Source of the DNA: Arenicola marina
Taxonomy: Eukaryota; Annelida; Polychaeta; Arenicolidae
Direction of reading: 5' to 3'
Length of the DNA stretch: 64,000 nt
Assembly (NCBI GenBank): GCA_964019135.1
Contig: OZ025248.1
Location: 71,306,119-71,370,118 of the forward strand
The notes under the pieces were generated by a model that made no database searches, had not been told where the DNA came from, and was given only the letters and a program-made list of their open reading frames with translations. How positions within the stretch are numbered: position 1 is the stretch's first letter; the number at the start of each line of letters is the position of its first letter. The translations under genes and the position numbers were made by a program. Positions 55,588-64,000 of the stretch are shown here, one piece after another.

Positions 55588-56012
55588 ATGGGGCCCGCCC
55601 GGTAGCTAAGTGGAAGATTTATCGAGCGATTATCGGGTTCAAAATACATAAGTAGTCACCCAAGAAGTGGATTTTGTGAATTAAGAAAGGGCTAAAATTA
55701 TGTTAAAGAGGATTTCTTAATCATGAGCACCACTACAACGAGCTGGTTAAGCTAAGATGAAAATGCACTTTTCGTGCGTAACTTACGAGGGGATTATGAA
55801 TACGGCCCCTGAGAGCCTAACGGCACCTGAATCGATGGTTCAAGCCCCGCTGTGGCCATGTCCGTTTGGTCGCAGGATAAAGATCCTGTCTCCTTCTTCC
55901 AAAGAGTGGGGGATTACCCCCGGGGTCATGGCTCCGCTCTTCCCTTCCTCCACCCATTGACGTGATATGACCTAAAAGTGGTTAAAACGTCCTGAATATA
56001 CAACCAACCAAT
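55588..56012 (+). mobile_element. Family B SINE interrupted by about 175 bp of other DNA
   Basis: The head GGGGCCCGCCCGGTAGCTAA is at 55590-55610, and the body resumes at 55809 with CTGAGAGCCTAACGGCAC, a B-box-like ATGGTTCAAGCCCCG, and the tail TTAAAACGTCCTGAATATAC. A 10-bp direct repeat CCTTGGCCCA at 55578-55587 and 56013-56022 marks it as one insertion. The intervening AT-rich piece has no features I recognise. Confidence 0.75.
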
Positions 56013-56190
56013 CCTTGGCCCAGTTTAACCTCCTTGTGCATAAGCGTGACCAAGCAATTAATCTACTCCTGCTCACCTACGGCATCCCAGTACATCTGTC
56101 TTGCTAGACAATACAGACCCACCAAGCTGGTTTATCGTAGTCCTGGGCCGACGACCGGGGCAAAATATTTCGCCCAAGAATGGGACATCA

Positions 56191-56301
56191 GGGGCCCGTA
56201 AGTTTGAAACGGCCCGGGGCAAAATATTTCGCCCTAGAATAGGACATTAGCATGGAGCGGGGCGAAATATTTTGCCCCCGCCGTTCGAACTTACGGGGCC
56301 C
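56191..56301. repeat. Inverted repeat, about 43-nt arms
   Basis: The left arm 56191-56234 (GGGGCCCGTAAGTTTGAAAC ...) and right arm 56259-56301 (... CGTTCGAACTTACGGGGCCC) pair almost fully. An extra direct copy of GGGGCAAAATATTTCGCCC lies at 56157-56175. It is possibly a small fold-back element. Confidence 0.85.
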
Positions 56302-56775
56302 TTTCTCCACCCGGTCAGATCCAAATGACTACCCGTTGACGATATGAAGTACGGAGATTATAGCGTTCTACTTACACCAGCATAAACTGAATGAGGTAGA
56401 AGAACACTACCCAGGATTGGGCGCAGCTAGGTGACATTAAAGGTAAAGCGACCCGCGCTGGCAGCCATCCAATCACCCAATGGCTTTTCTTAACCAATAT
56501 CGATCTGTCCATTGATCGGACATGCCTCGGACATGACCTATTGAGGGCCTCTTGGATCGGCGAACCTTTCTTTCTCTCCGCTCTCTTGCCCTTGTCTCTT
56601 CCTCGCCCCCTTCTCTCTCTCTCTTTTTCTGCTCTGAGCAGTCCGCTTCAGTGGTTTCAGCCTCTCAGACTGGCCGGTGGCAATGCGCTACATGTGAGTG
56701 CAGTCACCGAAGCACCGAGTACTCGACTCCTTTCATCTATATCCGGATATGTGGGGCTCGTTATTCTTACACTGC

Positions 56776-57007
56776 CACTGGTGTATGTATGACCCCATAC
56801 GATATACCATCATATAGCGTAGGGACCGTATTACATATATATATATGTGTGAATTACCTCCACCTTATGCCCCCTACGTTATGCAACTTGGAGACGGTCA
56901 TCCGATTGCGTAGGAACCGTATCGCACATATATGTGAGTTACGTTGGTGTTATATTACCCCCTGCGTTATACAACTTGGAGACGGCCATTATATAGCATA
57001 GGGATCG

Positions 57008-57056
<49 letters not shown>

Positions 57057-57085
57057 TGACCTCTATGTTATGACCCCCTGCCCTA
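56776..57085 (+). repeat. Roughly 100-bp tandem repeat with an embedded (TA)n tract
   Basis: About three diverged units share GCGTAGGGACCGTATTACAT, a short ATATAT run and TTATGCAACTTGGAGACGG. In the last unit the run has grown to (TA)n at 57009-57052. Confidence 0.75.
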
Positions 57086-57092
57086 TACAACC

Positions 57093-57340
57093 CGCCCCTG
57101 ATCACCATGTCCTCAAACGCCTGGCCAAAACTTACCTGTGTCTGTAGCCTCTCCCCCCCCCCACCCCTGTCGCCTCTCCTCGCTTGTCCTACATCACCTC
57201 TGACCACCATGTCCTCAAGCGCCTTGCCAACACCTACCTTTGTTTATAGCCCCCCCCCCCGCCACTCCTTCGCTTGTCTTTTCTCACATTTGACCACCAT
57301 GTCCTCAAACGCCTTGCCAACACCCACCTTTGTCTAAAGC
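57093..57340 (-). repeat. Three tandem copies of an exon-like segment
   Basis: The plus strand shows GACCACCATGTCCTCAAACG then CCTTGCCAACACCCACCTTT near 57097, 57203 and 57289, separated by C runs and CTTCGCTTGTC. On the minus strand each copy reads KVGVGKAFEDMVV-like, a plausible peptide, but the frame closes soon after and I recognise no family. Confidence 0.6.
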
Positions 57341-58154
57341 ATCGATGCCGTCTTTCTGTGACTTGTAATGGCTGCCCGGGGCTGGTCGGGGCAGTTGATG
57401 TCCATGTGCTGACCTTGCTCCACGCTAACCTCAGTGACTCACCCACAGTGGCTCTTCCGCCCATTGTTCGCTCGTCATCCTGTCTTGTCCAAGTATCTTG
57501 TAACGTGTATTTCTTCGGGTTAAAGAAGTTGTTGGAGGGGGGGGGGGGGGGGGGATTACGTCGACAATCGCAGAACTTTCCTCTTCTTTAGTGGCAGTGT
57601 TAGTGCGGTGAGATTTTTTGTGGGTTTCGTTTATTGCTGCTTAACAGAACTTTGTCTTGTATTGTGTGATGTGGTGATTCACTTGTGTAAGAAGCAATCA
57701 ATCAGTCTGGCTCATAAGCTTTGGATTAATTACTATAAATGTAATCATGCTGGTTAACATGGGAATCATAAGACCGAGCAGCTAAAATGTCGAACATCGA
57801 ACAAAATAACATAGCTGGAGCTACGAAGGATGAAGAATCAAATCATTGTAATTTGTCAGAGGAAGTAGCTCATCTTATCTATGTGCAAATTCCCCCCTTG
57901 CTTCTTTGATGGATTTGCTCCTAATTGTATAAATTACAAATATAAATCAAGTGTAAAAATTAACTGGTCATATTGTTAAAAGGGAACCGCCAGCCTGGCC
58001 TCTAACGCTGCTTTACCGATTTATATAATACTCAATTGCCTATCCTCCAAATTACAGAATTTTCCGTTCTATCTGTAGCTCACCATAGCATTTAGAAATG
58101 ACCGCCAGACATGATTTCGTCGCCTACCCAGGCGGCAGCCCTTTTTGGAGGCGT

Positions 58155-58290
58155 GTCCGCGATTGGCCAATCAGGAGGCGATACTCTAATTTATTCAAAC
58201 CGGAAATTGCGCCTATTGTGTGAGCAAAACGAGAGCGCATGATAATCGCTAGTATAAATAGCTGCGATTCTAACTCCAATCATGGCATTG
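58155..58290 (+). promoter_or_regulatory. Candidate RNA polymerase II promoter (CCAAT plus TATA)
   Basis: A double CCAAT motif (ATTGGCCAAT, 58162-58171) lies about 80 bp upstream of TATAAATA (58253-58260), a normal metazoan spacing. The next ATG (58282) opens only 16 codons, so any transcript here probably starts with a leader exon. It could serve the + strand gene with exons from 59770; that link is inferred. Confidence 0.4.
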
Positions 58291-59403
58291 TTGCGGATTC
58301 AATCGTCGCAAGACGTATATCAATTTGATTGAACGGTAATTTTCCATGAAAGGCTAAGATCTTGCGCTACTGCACGGCTTGGAACTGTCGCTGTTCATCT
58401 ATAAATCACGGCCCTGATCTCTCTCTCCGCGAGCTGTAACGTAAGGCGGCGCCATATGAATAGTCACAATATGCGTCACTTGCTCCGGCAAAATGGCGCG
58501 CTGCTCGACATTGATGGGGGCGGGCTGCCTTAATTTTTTTCTCCCTACCAGTCGGCCGAATCGAAGCGTTAACACTCGCCAATTTAATTTTAAGATGTAA
58601 ACTTTTGGTGCAGATCGCGATTAAATTAGGTTGGCCACCCGCTTTAAAGACACTGTTTGATTAGAATGCGTGCCCAGTGGGAATTTGTGGTCTTCGTATG
58701 TACTACATCATCACAATTTAGAAATATGTTGAATTTGGGGATCGATTTGGTAATGCTTACATACCTTAAATGCTTAACCGAATGAGGTGTGGCGTTTAAC
58801 AATGGTCCACCCGCTTTTGTATCTTTCAATGTCCGCCTGCTCTGGCATATCCATGCCCCACTGTCACCATCGGAGATCACCTAATTCTCAAAATATGGTA
58901 TCAGGTGGTATCCACAGACTTTCAGACTTTTCTAACATAGATTAATGGAAACATATCTGGGACCATATCTTCCCCGCGCGGTGTCCAGCCATTCGCCGTT
59001 ACGGGTTTGAGGAAGATGAAAGATATTAGCCAATCGCGTCAACGATTTTAGCCATTATCCTTCTTTTCAGGATGATATCAAATTGTGTGAAGTGGGACCG
59101 AGTGATCAAACTTGCCCGAGAAGCGTCTAGTTAATCATCAAGCACATATTCATAACGCTTGGGTATACAAATACAATACATAGAGCAGGTGTTAGATTTG
59201 GGACGTTATATACCCATGTGTATATGTCGTTTCCATGCTCGTTAGACACAAGGAACGAGGCCGCCTAGGCATTCAGAGACATAAGCAACATCAAAGCAAA
59301 ACTAAATCTTATATTATCGTCCTTCATCGCGCATTCTATGGCAGCCACATTCCCCGGCCAGTGCCATCGCCATTGATAATGGTAAAAACTGATCATACGT
59401 TAA
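58291..59403. other. No gene seen
   Basis: Mixed sequence with a CpG-rich piece at 58440-58520 (GGCGGCGCC, GGGGGCGGGC), then AT-rich DNA. No conserved coding block was found. Confidence 0.45.
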
Positions 59404-59518
59404 GTTAAAATCCGACTGAGGAAAAAATCCGACTGAGGACAAAATTCGACAAAATTCGACTAAGGACAAAATTCGACTGAGGACAAAATTCGACTGAGGA
59501 CAAAATTCGACTGAGGAG
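59404..59518 (+). repeat. 17-bp tandem repeat
   Basis: About six copies of GACTGAGGACAAAATTC, some shortened. Non-coding context. Confidence 0.9.
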
Positions 59519-59769
59519 CACAACATTGTCTCATTCCACATGAATAATAATATAAATTTGATTCATTCAATTTTTTAATATTTTGTTATATTTTTATTGG
59601 CTTAAATGAGTTGTACAGCGGAAAATCACATCAAGTTTTCGTGGACCAAGTTTACCTTACTGGAAAATGAGACACATAACTCAGTCATACATGTGAAGTG
59701 AACAGATATGTATATAAAATGTATTTGCAGGATATTACCCATATCCTCATAGGCTTTCCGTCTGTTTAG

Positions 59770-59901
59770 GTGGGGCAAGAAAGTTTCTTTACGCTGGCCC
59801 CAAGCGGAAAGGAGTTGGCGCTGGATTTGATAGCGACGCGGATGAAGACGTGTGGAACAACACATCGCAAAGTAGTCCGCGAGTCCCCCAGGATAACTCA
59901 G
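59770..59901 (+). CDS. Unrecognised gene, exon a
   Basis: Acceptor CGTCTGTTTAG and donor GTAAAC. It encodes a basic start (ARKFLYAGPKRKG) and an acidic, Ser/Asn-rich end (DADEDVWNNTSQSSPRVPQ). Good codon-like composition against an AT-rich flank supports it. Confidence 0.6.
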
Positions 59902-62900
59902 GTAAACCTCCGCGTTAGAAAGTGAACCGTCTAGGATGTTGAAATTATACGTATTCCATACTGCGCATAGGATCGAAATAGGCCTCCATGGTGTAAATGT
60001 TGCTCATATTTGAGTAAGAAATGTAAAGTTAGTCATAAATACCGTAGACTCACGTTTCGGCCCATGTTTTCCGCGAATTTGCCGCGATCGCCCTGAAAAT
60101 CACTGACGTGAGAAAGCAACACTAGACCATTTTAATGATACTAAACTTAAGTTTGTACTTCGATGTTATCCTGTTTTAAGACACAAACAATATTTCTCCA
60201 TGCTGACACTCCATTGGCACCAAACGCACTCTCGCAAACCTACTAAAGCACACGTCATAAGATGACGTAGTTGCCATGGCACCGAACGTGCTCTGAACAA
60301 TACATGCTCTATATTTGCACCAGCCAGGCGCGCCATGGCAACTATAGAGCCTTTCATTGTCTGTGATTTAGTCTATTTGCGACAAAGTGTCTGCTGCCAA
60401 TGGAATATCAACATGGAGAAATATTTTTTGTGTCTTAAAAAAGGATAACATCGCAGTACAAACGTAAGTTTAGTATCATTAAAATGGTCTAGTGTTGCTT
60501 TCTCACGTCAGTGATTTTCAAAGCCATCGCGACAAATTCACGGAAAATATGGGCCGAAACGTGAGTCTACGGCATTTATGACTAACTGTATGTGTTACTA
60601 AGATGGTTAATGGTACGGCACTGGTTCGTTTCTCATTGCTCCTTGTACAGTAGTTGTTTAATGTTTTTCAACTCACCTTTGCTAATTAACTCCTGTGTTA
60701 ATGTGGTCGTTTTTCCATGTAAGGGCGAATCATTGTCTCAGCATAGCTCACACATTAACCTAACGTTTCCTACAATAACACGTGTCATGGGCTCTAACAT
60801 GCAAGATAGACCGCTAATGTCTATTATTATTATTATGGTTTATTGTTGACTTTTATATACCGACGTTAAATAAAATGAAGCTTTATCTGTTGTATCCATT
60901 TCATTTTGGACATCTTTCTCGCAGGGATTCTCTCTCCAGAGTTTGACTTCAAGGACGTCTGGAGCATACGTCAGAACGTGGATGCCGCCAAGACTGGGAT
61001 CACCAAGCCCGGAGTTCAGGAAGGCTGGAACATGAACATCGGCAAGGGATTCTACTCCAGGCACGGGGGCCTCAACGGTAAGTGACGTCACTGTGACGCC
61101 TGGGGATTCTATCTACTCCACGCATGTTGGCCTAAACGGTAAGTGACGTCACTGTGACGCCTGGGGATTCTACTCCAGGCACGGGGGCCTCAACGGTAAG
61201 TGACGTCACTGTGACGCCTGGGGATTCTATCTACTCCACGCATGTTGGCCTAAACGGTAAGTGACGTCACTGTGACGCCTAGGGATTCTACTCCAGGCAC
61301 GGGGGCATCAGCGGTAAGTGACATCACTGTGACGCCTGGGGATTCTATCTACTCCACGCATGTTGGCCTAAACGGTAAGTGACGTCACTGTGACGCCTGG
61401 GGATTCTACTCCAGGCACGGGGGCCTCAACGGTAAGTGACGTCACTGTGACGCCTAGGGATTCTATCTACTCCACGCATGTTGGCCTAAACGGTAAGTGA
61501 CGTCACTGTGACGCCTGGGGATTCTACTCCAGGCACGGGGGCCTCAACGGTAAGTGACGTCACTGTGACGCCTAGGGATTCTATCTACTCCACGCATGTT
61601 GGCCTAAACGGTAAGTGACGTCACTGTGACGCCTGGGGATTCTACTCCAGGCACGGGGGCCTCAACGGTAAGTGACGTCACTGTGACGCCTAGGGATTCT
61701 ATCTACTCCACGCATGTTGGCCTAAACGGTAAGTGACGTGACTGTGACACCTAGGGATTCTACTCCAGGCACGGGGGCCTCAACGGTAAGTGACGTCACT
61801 GTGACGCCTAGGGATTCTATCTACTCCACGCATGTTGGCCTAAACGGTAAGTGACATCACTGTGACGCCTAGGGATTCTACTCAAGGCACGGGGGCCTCA
61901 GCGGTAAGTGACGTCACTATGACGCCTGGGGATTCTACTCCAGGCACGGGGGCCTCGACGGTAAGTGACGTCACTGGGACGCCTAGGGATTCTACTCCAG
62001 GCACGGGGGCCTCAACGGTAAGTGACGTCACTGTGACGCCTAGGGATTCTACTCCAGGCACGGGGGCATCAGCGGTACGTGACATCACTGTGACGCCTGG
62101 GGATTCTACTCCAGGCACGGGGGCCTCAACGGTAAGTGACATCACTGTGACGCCTGGGGATTCTATCTACTCCACGCATGTTGGCCTAAACGGTAAGTGA
62201 CGTCACTGTGACGCCTGGGGATTCTACTCCAGGCACGGGGGCCTCAACGGTAAGTGACGTCACTGTGACGCCTAGGGATTCTATCTACTTCACGCATGTT
62301 GGCCTAAACGGTAAGTGACATCACTGTGACGCCTAGGGATTCTACTCAAGGCACGGGGGCCTCAGCGGTAAGTGACGTCACTATGACGCCTGGGGATTCT
62401 ACTCCAGGCACGGGGGCCTCATCGGTCAGTGACGTCACTGTGACGCCTGGGGATTCTACTCCAGGCACGGGGGCCTCATCGGTCAGTGACGTCACTGTGA
62501 CGCCTGGGGATTCTACTCCAGGCACGGGGGCCTCATCGGTCAGTGACGTCACTGTGACGCCTAGGGATTCTACTCCAGGCACGGGGGCCTCATCGGTCAG
62601 TGACGTCACTGTGACGCCTAGGGATTCTATCTACTTCACGCATGTTGGCCTAAACGGTAAGTGACATCACTGTGACGCCTAGGGATTCTATCTACTTCAC
62701 GCATGTTGGCCTAAACGGTAAGTGACATCACTGTGACGCCTAGGGATTCTACTCAAGGCACGGGGGCCTCAGCGGTAAGTGACGTCACTATGACGCCTGG
62801 GGATTCTACTCCAGGCACGGGGGCCTCGACGGTAAGTGAAGTCACTGTGACGCCTAGGGATTCTACTCCAGGCACGGGGGCCTCATCGGTCAGTGACGTC

Positions 62901-63666
62901 ACTGTGACGCCTGGGGATTCTACTCCAGGCACGGGGGCCTCATCGGTCAGTGACGTCACTGTGACGCCTGGGGATTCTACTCCAGGCACGGGGGCCTCAA
63001 CGGTAAGTGACGTCACTGTGACGCCTAGGGATTCTACTCAAGGCACGGGGGCCTCAGCGGTAAGTGACGTCACTATGACGCCTGGGGATTCTACTCCAGG
63101 CACGGGGGCCTCATCGGTCAGTGACGTCACTGTGACGCCTGGGGATTCTACTCCAGGCACGGGGGCCTCATCGGTCAGTGACGTCACTGTGACGCCTGGG
63201 GATTCTACTCCAGGCACGGGGGCCTCATCGGTCAGTGACGTCACTGTGACGCCTGGGGATTCTACTCCAGGCACGGGGGCCTCGACGGTAAGTGACGTCA
63301 CTGTGACGCCTAGGGATTCTACTCCAGGCACGGGGGCCTCATCGGTAAGTGACGTCACTGTGACGCTTGGGGATTCTACTCGAGGCACGGGGGCCTCAAC
63401 GGTAATGCTCTGGGTGAGTGACGTCGCTGTCAATGGTCAATGGTCTGACGACGGAACTGCCGTTATTTTGTGTCCGCCATCTTTGTAGCGTCGTCAGTGC
63501 CTTAAGCATCTATCTACACTGTGCCATAACCATGGATATAATGGGAACATCATTGTTAATGTATGTTCATTGAGCTTAATATCCATACAATTACGCCGCT
63601 AAGCAAGCGCTTGTTTTGTCCTTGCAGATGACCGCGGGCGTTATGCGGATTCAAACTCCGGATCAG
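59770..63666 (+). CDS. Unrecognised gene, three internal exons (gene-level entry, partial)
   Basis: Exons 59770-59901, 60925-61077 and 63628-63666 all enter and leave in phase 1 and join into one open frame of 108 codons with no start or stop. The peptide begins GARKFLYAGPKRKGVGAGF, has an acidic DSDADEDVW patch and FDFKDVWSIRQNVDAAKTG, then GVQEGWNMNIGKGFYSRHGG, and ends DDRGRYADSNSGS. It looks hydrophilic and intracellular, with no signal peptide or membrane segment in these exons. I do not recognise the family. The start is probably near the promoter candidate at 58155-58290 or before; the end lies to the right of the window. Confidence 0.6.
60028..60586. mobile_element. Large fold-back (MITE-like) element in an intron of the unrecognised gene
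   Basis: The left arm from GTTAGTCATAAATACCGTAG (60028) to about 60200 is complementary, with few mismatches, to the right arm ending CTACGGCATTTATGACTAAC (60586). The arms are about 170-190 nt and the centre about 190 bp. No coding capacity. It could form a long double-stranded RNA hairpin in the primary transcript. Confidence 0.88.
60925..61077 (+). CDS. Unrecognised gene, exon b
   Basis: Acceptor TTTCTCGCAG and donor GTAAGT. It encodes ILSPEFDFKDVWSIRQNVDA and ends NIGKGFYSRHGGLN. The last 31 nt of this exon, together with 26 nt of intron, are the repeat unit of the array that follows. Confidence 0.65.
61047..63405 (+). repeat. Array of exon-end plus splice-donor units (57 and 61 bp)
   Basis: About 40 units. 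Type A (57 bp) is GGATTCTACTCCAGGCACGG + GGGCCTCAACG, identical to the exon b end, followed by GTAAGTGACGTCACTGTGAC. Type B (61 bp) has TATCTACTCCACGCATGTTG in the exon part. A and B alternate as 118-bp dimers to about 61860, then A units dominate. Many A units in the right half read ATCG|GTCAGT at the donor. Each unit keeps a TGACGTCA core. In the exon b frame, TGA follows the first donor immediately, so only that donor gives a productive join. Confidence 0.95.
63628..63666 (+). CDS. Unrecognised gene, exon c (microexon)
   Basis: 39 nt, acceptor TTTTGTCCTTGCAG and donor GTATTG, phase 1 to 1. It completes DDRGRYADSNSGSG. It is inferred from the strong acceptor and phase match. The remaining 334 bp of the window show no further exon. 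Confidence 0.5.
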
Positions 63667-64000
63667 GTATTGTGTAGAGCCAAACCGGTGCCCATGCCAT
63701 GCCTGGCACGTACCCAGCCTATGCCTGGAGCTTCACCAGACATACACCAGTCAAGCTCCTACCTAGAAACAGTGCACCCCGTGCATAACCACCCCCCTTT
63801 ACACAATACCCCAATGACTAGTTATGCATAGATAATCCAAGTGCATGCGTAAAACACTTATCCAATTCCTACATTACCCTAGCCGAAGAGAATTATCAAA
63901 CGTTTGATTTCCGTATCTTAAAAATCTTAAAAAAGATTTTTTTTTTGATGAAATGTCCTTGAGAGAGAGATCTGGGGGGGGGGAGGTCGAGATGGTGGGT

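Noticed and set aside
58282-58332. Short open frame after the TATA box
   Set aside because: Only 16 codons with no recognisable peptide. It is kept only as part of the promoter candidate.
61862-63488. Ser/Thr/Gly-rich repeat protein (TPGDSTPGTGASSVSDVTV)
   Set aside because: The frame differs from that of the upstream exon, and the unit is explained by amplification of the exon-donor junction. There is no independent start or conserved flank.

Overview
The window is nuclear DNA of an animal: genes split by GT-AG introns, tRNA-derived SINEs, fold-back elements and very long minisatellites. The two identifiable proteins have close vertebrate counterparts but sit in compact, repeat-rich invertebrate-style gene models. 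A marine invertebrate, perhaps a lophotrochozoan such as a mollusc, is my low-confidence guess; nothing in the sequence names the species.

Layout. (1) 345-17275, + strand: the last 19 coding exons of an outer-arm axonemal dynein heavy chain of the DNAH5/DNAH8 type. It runs from the end of stalk helix CC1 through the microtubule-binding domain, CC2, AAA5, AAA6 and the C-terminal domain to the stop codon. The exon phases all agree, and the sum is 4056 nt, or 1351 aa plus stop. The remaining roughly 70% of the protein lies off the left edge. (2) 17276-24806: the 3' flank, then a 4.8-kb array of a 32-bp unit, ending at a possible orphan exon. (3) 25446-30812, - strand: a complete SKA3 gene (spindle and kinetochore-associated protein 3), seven coding exons, about 544 aa, convergent with the dynein gene. 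(4) 30832-39190: gene-poor DNA with SINEs and fold-back elements. (5) 39191-53753: a 14.5-kb array of a 26-bp G-rich unit with a higher-order period of about 3.4-3.5 kb, followed by a C-rich block. (6) 54226-59769: smaller tandem repeats, a SINE interrupted by other DNA, and a TATA/CCAAT promoter candidate. (7) 59770-63666, + strand: three phase 1-1 exons of a gene I do not recognise, with a 2.4-kb array inside its second intron.

The main unusual signal is a recurring relation between tandem repeats and 5' splice sites. Dynein exons 8, 11 and 15 and the second exon of the unknown gene all have their exon-end/splice-donor junction copied into the intron next to it. The unknown gene has about 40 copies. 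After dynein exon 11 a second, intact donor lies exactly 75 codons downstream in an open frame, so an alternative Gly-rich AAA6 isoform is possible. A 5'-truncated SINE has a target-site duplication that copied the donor of dynein exon 2, and the intron 3 minisatellite is open in the dynein reading frame. The large open reading frames inside the arrays are products of repeat periodicity and are not called as genes.
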